Shown here: one piece after another, positions 1 to 5,941 of the stretch
How the letters are laid out: the number at the start of each line of letters is the position of its first letter
Numbering within the stretch: the first letter of the stretch is position 1
Assembly: GCA_004525825.1 (NCBI GenBank)
Contig: SPBY01000217.1
Span: forward strand, 1-5,941
Length of the DNA: 5,941 nucleotides
Direction of reading: 5' to 3'
Source: Bacteroidia bacterium
GTDB lineage: Bacteria > Bacteroidota > Bacteroidia > Bacteroidales > GCA-2748055
Program-made: the position numbers and the translations under genes
The notes under the pieces: generated by a model
What the model was told of the DNA's origin: nothing
The model's input: only the letters and a program-made list of their open reading frames with translations
Database searches by the model: none

Positions 1-2
1 AC

Positions 3-53
3 ATTGAATTACATGGTTTTGTAGAAATACTGGCGCCAAAACTGGCACTGTAA
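3..53 (+). CDS. possible 3' end of an upstream gene (partial, very tentative)
   Basis: One forward frame is open from the window edge to a TAA at 51-53 and encodes 16 residues ending in EILAPKLAL. The codons look plausible for this genome, while the other two forward frames stop within the first 24 nt. Nothing in so short a piece identifies a family. Since the downstream genes run in the same direction, it could be the tail of a preceding operon gene or simply chance. I list it only so that the edge is accounted for. Confidence 0.2.
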   Translation: MELHGFVEILAPKLAL

Positions 54-54
54 T

Positions 55-108
55 TATTTGGTGATGGATGCCCGTTATGGAGATTCGGGTGCGAGCAAAC
101 ACCTAATA
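55..108 (+). repeat. nested inverted-repeat (two-stem) element in the leader
   Basis: The outer arms TATTTGGTG (55-63) and CACCTAATA (100-108) are complementary at 8 of 9 positions, with one central T/T mismatch. Inside them, TGCCCG (69-74) and CGGGTG (86-91) can pair through four G-C pairs and two G-U wobbles around an 11-nt loop. Together they could fold as an RNA stem-internal loop-stem, or be a dyad bound by a protein. No T-tract follows, so it is not a standard intrinsic terminator. It matches no riboswitch I recognise. Confidence 0.35.
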
Positions 109-148
109 CCAGGATAAATTGAGCTCTTGATTCCTGAAATGACTTGGC

Positions 149-176
149 TGGAGGATATGCATAAAGATATCCTTCA
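149..176 (+). promoter_or_regulatory. 10-bp hairpin / dyad upstream of the pump gene
   Basis: TGGAGGATAT (149-158) and ATATCCTTCA (167-176) form a 10-bp inverted repeat with a single G-U wobble and an 8-nt spacer. The inner seven base pairs, AGGATAT/ATATCCT, are perfect. It lies about 100 nt before the chosen start of the pump gene. This is a suitable place for an operator of a metal-responsive regulator or for a leader-RNA hairpin. The absence of a following T-run argues against an intrinsic terminator. The function is inferred from position only. Confidence 0.4.
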
Positions 177-197
177 TTATCAAAGTTCATTCATAAT

Positions 198-269
198 ATG
201 CTAAAAATCATGTACCTTAAGCATTCCCAGACTTTCTATGTCATTATCGGAGCTGCCGTTAACTTTTAA
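198..269 (+). CDS. possible 23-codon leader ORF just before the pump gene
   Basis: An ATG at 198 opens 23 codons ending at a TAA (267-269), which is 4 nt before the pump ATG at 274. The peptide begins MLKIMYLK and ends in a hydrophobic stretch, FYVIIGAAVNF. The start context TATGCTAAA (197-205) is repeated exactly at the pump start (273-281). The spacing would suit translational coupling, with ribosomes ending here and restarting on the pump gene. No Shine-Dalgarno sequence is visible and no family is recognised. It may equally be a chance open frame in AT-rich leader DNA. Confidence 0.2.
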   Translation: MLKIMYLKHSQTFYVIIGAAVNF

Positions 270-273
270 CATT

Positions 274-3200
274 ATGCTAAAGAAATTAATAAGGTATTTT
301 TTAGAGAACAGGATGATAACCATCCTGTTGTTGTTGGTGTTTATCGGTTGGGGTACCATTTCAGCGCCGTTTAACTGGAATATCAGCTTCCTGCCCCGTA
401 ATCCTGTGCCCGTGGATGCCATACCTGATATTGGTGACAACCAGCAAATTGTGGCAACCGAATGGATGGGCAGGTCTCCCCGTGATATCGAAGACCAGAT
501 CTCCTATCCACTATCCTCTGCCCTGCTGGGTATCCCGGGAGTAAAAACAATTCGCAGTACTTCCATGTTCGGGATGTCATTTATCTATATCATTTTTAAA
601 GATAATATTGAATTTTACTGGAGTCGCTCGCGGATTCTTGAAAAGCTGAATTCGCTGCCATCGGGAACCTTACCCCAGGGTGTACAACCCAGTCTGGGGC
701 CCGACGCCACTGCTCTCGGGCAAATATACTGGTATACTCTTGAAGGCCGCGATCCTAAAACCGGAAAACCAAATGGTGGATGGGACCCGCAGGAACTAAG
801 AACAATCCAGGACTATTATGTTAAATATGCCCTGGCTTCAGCCGATGGTGTTTCTGAAGTAGCTTCCATTGGCGGTTACGTAAAAGAGTACCAGGTCGAT
901 ATTGATCCTGATGCAATGAAATCGTATGGAGTAAGCGTCATGGATATTATGAGAGCTGTGAAAAGCAGCAACCTCGACATTGGGGCTGAAACGGTTGAAA
1001 TGAACAGGGTCGAATATGTGATCCGTGGATTGGGATACATTAAAAACCTGGATGACCTGGGAAACACCGTGGTCTCTGCCAGAAGCAATGTTCCCGTAAG
1101 AGTAAAGGATGTGGCAAAAGTAAGTTTCGGACCAGCCACCCGTCGCGGGGGACTTGACAAGAGCGGAGCCGAGGCAGCCGGGGCTGTTGTAGTCGCTCGT
1201 TATGGCTCCAACCCCATGGAGGTTATCAATAATGTTAAAGCGAAAATCAAGGAACTTGAACCCGGCCTGCCAAGTAAAACACTTGAGGACGGATCCGTAT
1301 CCAAGGTTACCGTTGTGCCATTCTACGATCGTACCGGACTGATCCAGGAGACCATAGGTACCCTTGAATCGGCCCTTACCCACGAAATCCTCATAAGCAT
1401 CATAGTTATTATCATCTTATTAGTCAACCTGCGAGCTTCCATCATTATCTCAAGCCTGCTTCCCGTTGCAGTTCTAATGACCTTCATTGTAATGCACCTG
1501 ACAGGCGTAGAGGCTAACATTGTAGCGTTGTCCGGTATTGCCATAGCCATAGGGGTCATGGTGGATGTGGGAATAATATTCGTGGAGAACATCTTCAGGC
1601 ACCTGGAGATGCCCGAAAACCATGAAGTCAAAGGAGCCGCCCTGAGAAATGTTATATACAATGCCACCATCGAAGTTTCTCCTGCTGTCATTACGGCACT
1701 GGCCACAACTGTGGTAAGTTTCCTCCCTGTTTTCGCCATGCAGGCCGCGGAAGGAAAATTGTTCAGGCCACTCGCATTTACCAAGACTTTCGCCCTTCTC
1801 TCCTCCTTTGTCCTCGGAATCATTGTACTTCCCATGATGGCCGACATCATCTTCTCCATCCGGTTTGATAAGCGCCGTGCCGGTACGATATGGAATGGCT
1901 TACTTATAGCGCTTGGCCTCTTATTTACCATTTTATGGGGCACATGGCCGATACTGGCCTTGGTCCTGATCGGGATCAACAACCTGACCGGCCACAGGTG
2001 GCCGAAACGTCGCAAAAAATTTCCTAACCTGATCAATATCGGAATCACGGTCCTGGTAGCCGTATATTACCTCGCACATGAGTGGCTGCCACTGGGTGCC
2101 CATAACTCATTTCTTGCAAATTTCCTCTTTGTAGCAGGTATTGTGGGTTTTGTTATCAGCCTTCTGATGCTCGTGGTCCATTTTTATGAACCTATTTTAA
2201 GATGGTGTTTGCGTAATAAATGGAAATTTCTTCTCCTTCCCTTAGGTACATTCTTACTTGGGATAACCATCTGGCTTGGTTTTAATAAAACGTTCGGGTT
2301 TTTGGCCACAGGATTTGAAAAAGCCGGTCTGCAAATAAGACAGACCTCATTCTGGCAGGCTCCTTCCAGGACCTTTCCCGGAGTAGGAGAGGAATTTATG
2401 CCCTCCCTCGATGAAGGATCCTTCCTCCTGATGCCTACAAGCATGCCACATGCAGGTATAGAGCAAAACATCGATTATATTAAAATGCTCGATAAACGAT
2501 TGGAGTCCATTCCTGAAGTGGAGGTAGCAGTTGGCAAATGGGGAAGAGTAAACTCCGCTCTTGATCCTGCACCGGTACAGATGTTTGAAAACACCATCAA
2601 TTATAAACCTGAATATCTCCTTGATATCAATGGCCGTCGTATGCGTTATAAGAAAGACAAAAAAGGCAACTTTCTCCTGTCAGACAGCCTGGTGTTTAAT
2701 CCCGAAAAGGATAATCTGAAAGATCTGGATACAAAGCTTCTAATACCGGATGAGAATGGAGACTACTTCCGGCAGTGGCGCCCGGAAATAAGAAAGCCAG
2801 ACGATATCTGGAATGAAATTGTAAAAGTCACCAACCTGCCGGGCCTTACCTCGGCACCCAAGCTCCAGCCTATTCAAACACGCCTTGTCATGCTTTCCAC
2901 AGGCATGCGTGCCCCAATGGGTTTGAAAGTCTATGGACCTGATCTTGAATCTATTGAAGAAGCAGGATTGGATTTTGAGAAAATGTTGAAAGAGGTTCCT
3001 TCCATTGTGCCATCTTCGGTCTTCTACGACCGCGCCGTCGGCGCTCCTTATATTGAAATAAAACTGGACCGTGAAGCCATCGCAAGGTATGGGATGACCA
3101 TCAGCGATGTTCAGGACGTTTTGCAAAGCGCGGTTGGTGGCATGACGCTGACCAATACGGTGGAAGGCCGGGAACGTTTTCCCGTTCGTGTCAGGTATCC

Positions 3201-4116
3201 CCGGGAGTTGCGCAGCACACCGGAGGATCTGAAAAAAATACTTGTTCCTTCAATGAACGGGGTGCAGGTGCCTCTGGGTGAACTGGCAGATCTGCAGTAT
3301 ACCAAGGGGCCTCAAATGATCCGCAGTGAAAATACGTTTCTTACCGGGTATGTGAATTTTGACAAACAACCTGGTGTGGCTGAAGTGGATGTTGTGGAAC
3401 AAACGGATGCATTCATCAAAGCAAAAATATTATCCGGAGAATTGAACTTGCATGGCGGAGTTTCATACAAATTTGCCGGAAACTACGAGCAACAGGTCAG
3501 GGCAACAAAACGCCTGTCCATCGTCATGCCTATCAGCCTGGTCCTGGTGTTTATGTTACTTTTCTTCCAGTTTAAAACAGTTACTGCTTCCTCTATCCAT
3601 TTTTCCGGTGTATTTGTCGCATTTGCCGGAGGGTTTATTATGATCTGGCTTTACAGCCAGCCCTGGTTCCTGAACTTCTCCCTGTCCGGGATCAATATGC
3701 GCGATCTGTTCCAGATGCATACCATTAACCTGAGCGTGGCAGTCTGGGTCGGGTTTATTGCCCTTTTTGGAATATCAACAAACGACGGGGTCATAATGGG
3801 CACCTATATTCACCAGGTATTCGAAGAGCTGAAACCAGCTGATGTCCAACATGTTCGTGAGGCTGTTGTACTGGCTGGCAAAAAGAGGGTAAGACCCGCC
3901 ATGATGACTGCCGCAGTAGCCATCATTGCCTTGTTGCCGGTTCTTACTTCAACCGGAAAGGGGGCCGATATTATGGTCCCGATGGCCATCCCCACCTTCG
4001 GCGGAATGATCATCCAGATCATGACCATGTTTGTGGTGCCTGTGTTCCAATGTATCTGGAGAGAAGGCGAAATAAAAAAACGTGACAGGATGATAAGTGC
4101 AAGTGTCTCAGAATAA
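274..4116 (+). CDS. cusA: CusA/CzcA-family heavy-metal efflux RND pump (long subfamily)
   Basis: This is the inner-membrane proton-driven pump of a tripartite metal efflux complex, probably exporting Cu(I)/Ag(I). It is 1280 aa, against about 1050 for E. coli CusA. The start at 274 gives MLKKLIRYFLENR, the usual N-terminus of these pumps; an in-frame ATG at 238 would add 12 atypical residues. TM1 spans about 14-31, followed by the family motif DAIPDI (48-53). Porter domains fill about 50-365 and 690-1080. TM4 carries D431 and E438, with the same spacing as the proton-relay pair D405/E412 of CusA. M770 (in QMFENTINYKP) and M873 (in VMLSTGMRAP) line up by eye with the CusA cleft methionines M573 and M623. 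Relative to CusA there are extra hydrophobic helices at about 541-640, a charged periplasmic insertion at about 782-832, and a longer TM9-TM10 loop. TM10 has N1170-D1171 where CusA has E939. It is the first gene of the run, and the channel gene follows after 37 nt. The family is certain; the metal is inferred. Confidence 0.95.
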   Translation: MLKKLIRYFLENRMITILLLLVFIGWGTISAPFNWNISFLPRNPVPVDAIPDIGDNQQIVATEWMGRSPRDIEDQISYPLSSALLGIPGVKTIRSTSMFGMSFIYIIFKDNIEFYWSRSRILEKLNSLPSGTLPQGVQPSLGPDATALGQIYWYTLEGRDPKTGKPNGGWDPQELRTIQDYYVKYALASADGVSEVASIGGYVKEYQVDIDPDAMKSYGVSVMDIMRAVKSSNLDIGAETVEMNRVEYVIRGLGYIKNLDDLGNTVVSARSNVPVRVKDVAKVSFGPATRRGGLDKSGAEAAGAVVVARYGSNPMEVINNVKAKIKELEPGLPSKTLEDGSVSKVTVVPFYDRTGLIQETIGTLESALTHEILISIIVIIILLVNLRASIIISSLLPVAVLMTFIVMHLTGVEANIVALSGIAIAIGVMVDVGIIFVENIFRHLEMPENHEVKGAALRNVIYNATIEVSPAVITALATTVVSFLPVFAMQAAEGKLFRPLAFTKTFALLSSFVLGIIVLPMMADIIFSIRFDKRRAGTIWNGLLIALGLLFTILWGTWPILALVLIGINNLTGHRWPKRRKKFPNLINIGITVLVAVYYLAHEWLPLGAHNSFLANFLFVAGIVGFVISLLMLVVHFYEPILRWCLRNKWKFLLLPLGTFLLGITIWLGFNKTFGFLATGFEKAGLQIRQTSFWQAPSRTFPGVGEEFMPSLDEGSFLLMPTSMPHAGIEQNIDYIKMLDKRLESIPEVEVAVGKWGRVNSALDPAPVQMFENTINYKPEYLLDINGRRMRYKKDKKGNFLLSDSLVFNPEKDNLKDLDTKLLIPDENGDYFRQWRPEIRKPDDIWNEIVKVTNLPGLTSAPKLQPIQTRLVMLSTGMRAPMGLKVYGPDLESIEEAGLDFEKMLKEVPSIVPSSVFYDRAVGAPYIEIKLDREAIARYGMTISDVQDVLQSAVGGMTLTNTVEGRERFPVRVRYPRELRSTPEDLKKILVPSMNGVQVPLGELADLQYTKGPQMIRSENTFLTGYVNFDKQPGVAEVDVVEQTDAFIKAKILSGELNLHGGVSYKFAGNYEQQVRATKRLSIVMPISLVLVFMLLFFQFKTVTASSIHFSGVFVAFAGGFIMIWLYSQPWFLNFSLSGINMRDLFQMHTINLSVAVWVGFIALFGISTNDGVIMGTYIHQVFEELKPADVQHVREAVVLAGKKRVRPAMMTAAVAIIALLPVLTSTGKGADIMVPMAIPTFGGMIIQIMTMFVVPVFQCIWREGEIKKRDRMISASVSE

Positions 4117-4153
4117 ATATTTTATATGAGAATAACATTTAATATTCCGTACA

Positions 4154-5596
4154 ATGAACCATTCTAAAAAGTATATTATTCTGATAATAGCAGCCCTGGT
4201 AAGCCACCTGGCAGCTTTTGCCCAGGATTCCCTGTCCTATTACCTTGAACAGGCCGCACTGTATAATCCCCGGGTGAAGGCCAGTTACCTGGAGTATTCA
4301 GCAGCTTTGGAAAGGGCGCCCCAGGCTGCCTCCTTACCCGATCCCTCCCTGCAATTCGGATATTTTATCAAACCAATGGAGCTGCTTGGCGGTAACCAGG
4401 TTGCCGATATTACGCTCATGCAGATGTTTCCCTGGTTCGGTACACTAAAAGCCGCCAAAGATGAGGCATCCAATATGGCAATGGCAAAATTTGAAAACTT
4501 CAGGGATGCCAAAAACGAACTGTATTTTAACGTGAAAGCCTCATATTATAAGGTTTATCGCACCATTAAGGAACTGGATATTGCGGAAAAGAATCTTTAC
4601 ATTCTGCATTCCCTGGAACAACTTACCCTGGTAAAATTCCGCACGGCCGAAAAAAGTCCGGTTTCAAGTTCAGGCGCTTCAAATCCTCCCGGAGCGAATA
4701 TGCCATCGACCGGTTCACCAAAAATGGGCAGCAGCGGCAATTCCAATCAGGGTGGAATGGGAACAGGAACAAATTCACCATCCACACAGTCCTCTTCAAT
4801 GGGCTCATCGGGAGGAGGAATGGGAGGTGCTATGAGAGGAAGCGGGAATGACGATATGGTAAACCTGTTGCGCCTGCAGATAGAAATTCATGAACTTGAA
4901 AACCGCATTGCTTCGTTAAAGGATCAGCTGGCAACCGACAAGGTCAGTTTTAACAGGTTTCTCAACCGTTCCTCCACATCAGAAATTTTTACCGGTGATT
5001 CACTGTTGCAGGCTCCCATTCCTTTAGATATTCTTACACTGGCCGACAGCCTTCGGAACCACCCCATGGTGAAAATGTTCGAAGCCGAGTCAGAAGCGAA
5101 TGCAGCAAGGCTTGAAATGGTTACCCGCATGGGTTATCCGATGCTTGGAATAGGACTTAATTATATGGTGATCCAGGAGCGTGCCGGTAACACCGACATG
5201 ATGAACGGGAAGGATATGACGATGCCGATGGTTTCGCTGACACTACCCATTTACCGTAAAAAATACAAAGCCATGCGCCATGAGGCAGAATTATTGAGGG
5301 AGGCGGCCGGGTTATCTGCTGAAAATGTAAGCAACGACCTTGGCGTAAGGTTTCAGCAAACATTACAAAATATATACGATGCCGACAGGCGTGTAAAACT
5401 ATACACCGCCCAGGCTATGCTTGCCGAACAGAGTGTTCAGCTACTGATCACATCCTATTCAGCAAGCTCAACTGATTTTGTTGAAGTGCTTCGGATGCAG
5501 CAACAATTGCTCGATTTTCAGTTCAAACAGGTAGAGGCGGTAGTTGATAAAAATACCTCCATCGCCCAGGTGGTTTATTTAACTGGAAACCAGTAG
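4154..5596 (+). CDS. TolC/CusC-like outer-membrane efflux channel with Met/Gly/Ser-rich insertion
   Basis: This is the outer-membrane exit duct of the efflux complex, acting as a trimer that docks on the adaptor. It is 480 aa. Residues 1-23 form a signal peptide (KK, then a hydrophobic core, then AFA before Q24). There is no lipobox cysteine, unlike E. coli CusC, so it should be cleaved by signal peptidase I. The two OEP repeats are clear. The first has a long helix (about 100-166), then 65 residues of low complexity (168-232) with 18 Ser, 17 Gly and 6 Met, then a second helix starting DDMVNLLRLQ. The second repeat has an ordinary tip, SYSASSTDFVEVLRMQ, near 435-450. The strand region before the second repeat's helices holds five Met in residues 349-359, followed by LPIYRKKYKA. 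There is no Shine-Dalgarno sequence before the ATG. The gene ends with tandem in-frame stops, TAG TAA. It lies between pump and adaptor, 37 nt from each. The family is secure; metal binding by the Met-rich parts is inferred. Confidence 0.93.
   Translation: MNHSKKYIILIIAALVSHLAAFAQDSLSYYLEQAALYNPRVKASYLEYSAALERAPQAASLPDPSLQFGYFIKPMELLGGNQVADITLMQMFPWFGTLKAAKDEASNMAMAKFENFRDAKNELYFNVKASYYKVYRTIKELDIAEKNLYILHSLEQLTLVKFRTAEKSPVSSSGASNPPGANMPSTGSPKMGSSGNSNQGGMGTGTNSPSTQSSSMGSSGGGMGGAMRGSGNDDMVNLLRLQIEIHELENRIASLKDQLATDKVSFNRFLNRSSTSEIFTGDSLLQAPIPLDILTLADSLRNHPMVKMFEAESEANAARLEMVTRMGYPMLGIGLNYMVIQERAGNTDMMNGKDMTMPMVSLTLPIYRKKYKAMRHEAELLREAAGLSAENVSNDLGVRFQQTLQNIYDADRRVKLYTAQAMLAEQSVQLLITSYSASSTDFVEVLRMQQQLLDFQFKQVEAVVDKNTSIAQVVYLTGNQ
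4655..4849 (+). other. low-complexity Ser/Gly/Met segment within the channel gene
   Basis: This stretch encodes residues 168-232 of the TolC-like protein. Ser and Gly make up 35 of 65 residues, and the Met residues are at 183, 191, 202, 216, 223 and 227. There is no Cys, His or acidic residue. It sits exactly where the first helical hairpin should turn: KFRTAEK precedes it and NDDMVNLLRLQ follows. In other TolC proteins a short turn fills this place. The DNA stays in frame and does not consist of exact tandem repeats, so it is an established protein segment and not a recent expansion artefact. Confidence 0.8.
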
Positions 5597-5622
5597 TAAA
5601 AGATGTCTTGTAAATTCAATTA

Positions 5623-5628
5623 AAAAGG
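5623..5628 (+). promoter_or_regulatory. possible ribosome binding site of the adaptor gene
   Basis: AAAAGG lies 5 nt before the ATG at 5634. It is the only start in the window with a purine-rich, Shine-Dalgarno-like sequence, and it supports that ATG. It may also be just part of the A-rich context typical of starts in this kind of genome. Confidence 0.35.
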
Positions 5629-5633
5629 TAATC

Positions 5634-5941
5634 ATGAAAATTAAAAAGGAAATTTTCAATAAATATACCCTGTGGGGAACCTTACTCGTTTCGGGGTTTA
5701 TATTGGGTGGACTGGTTTTTCACAGGCCCCATAAAGAGAAGGCTGATCAGGAACAGCTTGTTCAGGAGGGTAAGGAGACGATCTGGACCTGTGCGATGCA
5801 TCCCCAGATTCGAATGGATCATTCCGGGCAATGCCCGATTTGCGGAATGGATCTTATTCCGCTGGTACAAAGTACAACTCCTGTAAATCCGGATGCTGTT
5901 GTAATGACTGAAGAGGGGATGAAGCTGGCAGAGATTCAGAC
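5634..5941 (+). CDS. cusB: CusB-like RND periplasmic adaptor with heavy-metal-binding domain (5' part)
   Basis: This is the membrane-fusion (adaptor) subunit linking pump and channel, cut by the window end after 102 complete codons with no stop. Residues 2-10 are Lys-rich and a hydrophobic segment spans about 11-29 (YTLWGTLLVSGFILGGLVF). There is no lipobox Cys, so it is probably an uncleaved membrane anchor. Residues 50-77 form a heavy-metal-binding domain with the pattern W-T-C-x-M-H-P, then C-P-x-C-G-M-x-L. The candidate ligands are C53, M55, H56, C67, C70 and M72. After a short linker, VVMTEEGMKLAEIQ (89-102) resembles the beginning of the adaptor's beta-barrel region. The hairpin and lipoyl domains would lie outside the window. 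The start is supported by AAAAGG upstream and by the basic N-terminus. The gene lies 37 nt after the channel gene, completing the pump-channel-adaptor set. The domain and position make the assignment strong, and the Cys/Met/His motif favours a soft metal. Confidence 0.88.
   Translation, partial: MKIKKEIFNKYTLWGTLLVSGFILGGLVFHRPHKEKADQEQLVQEGKETIWTCAMHPQIRMDHSGQCPICGMDLIPLVQSTTPVNPDAVVMTEEGMKLAEIQ

Noticed and set aside
31..38. The 8-bp palindrome TGGCGCCA with ACTGGC repeated at 29-34 and 41-46.
   Set aside because: It is too short to support an operator or attachment site, and it may lie within the end of an upstream gene.
1..237. Search for a Bacteroidota-type promoter (TTTG at -33 with TAnnTTTG at -7) or a sigma-70-like pair.
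   Set aside because: TTTG occurs at 18-21 and 57-60 and CATAAT at 192-197, but none has a properly spaced partner, so no promoter can be called.
238..273. An in-frame ATG at 238 that would extend the pump by 12 residues.
   Set aside because: The added residues (SLSELPLTFNI) resemble no pump N-terminus, whereas MLKKLIRYFLENR from 274 is the family-typical beginning.
838..1383. A 181-codon antisense open frame inside the pump gene.
   Set aside because: It overlaps the conserved porter-domain coding sequence and shows no family features, so it is a composition shadow.
1323..2048. A long open frame on the opposite strand inside the pump gene.
   Set aside because: It lies wholly antisense to a clearly conserved membrane domain. 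Its predicted protein has no recognisable domain and reflects the codon composition of the sense gene.
3452..3643. A 63-codon open frame in another forward frame within the pump gene.
   Set aside because: It overlaps the conserved TM8-TM9 region and has no independent start signal or recognisable product.
4117..4153. A tiny frame starting at the ATG within TATATGAGA between pump and channel genes.
   Set aside because: It has only about 13 codons, runs into the channel gene in another frame, and has no supporting feature.
5597..5633. A terminator or separate promoter between channel and adaptor genes.
   Set aside because: The 37-nt spacer has no inverted repeat with a T-run, and co-transcription is the simpler reading.

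Overview
This window carries most of a tripartite heavy-metal efflux operon of the Cus/Czc type, probably for Cu(I)/Ag(I), from what looks like a member of the Bacteroidota. The lineage is inferred from three things. The two complete genes have AT-rich start contexts without a Shine-Dalgarno sequence. The RND pump belongs to a long (about 1280 aa) CusA-like subfamily that I know mainly from that phylum. The adaptor carries an N-terminal heavy-metal-binding domain, which is common there. No rRNA or other marker fixes the species.

Layout: positions 1-273 are a mostly non-coding leader. It may hold the last 16 codons of an upstream gene (3-53), a nested inverted-repeat structure (55-108), a 10-bp hairpin (149-176) and a 23-codon open frame (198-269) that stops 4 nt before the pump start. 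Positions 274-4116 encode the inner-membrane RND pump (CusA-like). Positions 4154-5596 encode the outer-membrane TolC/CusC-like channel. Positions 5634-5941 encode the first 102 residues of the periplasmic adaptor (CusB-like), cut by the window edge. All genes are on the + strand, and both spacers between them are 37 nt. I see no terminator between genes, so one transcript is likely.

How they work together (family knowledge): the RND trimer binds metal in its periplasmic cleft and drives export with the proton gradient. The adaptor links pump to channel and can capture metal from the periplasm. The TolC-like trimer conducts metal across the outer membrane. Methionine and Cys/His motifs recur in all three proteins, which favours soft metals (Cu(I)/Ag(I)) over Zn/Co/Cd, but no substrate can be proved from sequence.

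The system itself is not new. The unusual parts are a 65-residue Ser/Gly/Met-rich insertion at the predicted periplasmic tip of one TolC helical hairpin, about four extra membrane helices in the pump, an Asn-Asp pair at the proton-relay position of TM10, and an apparently structured leader.
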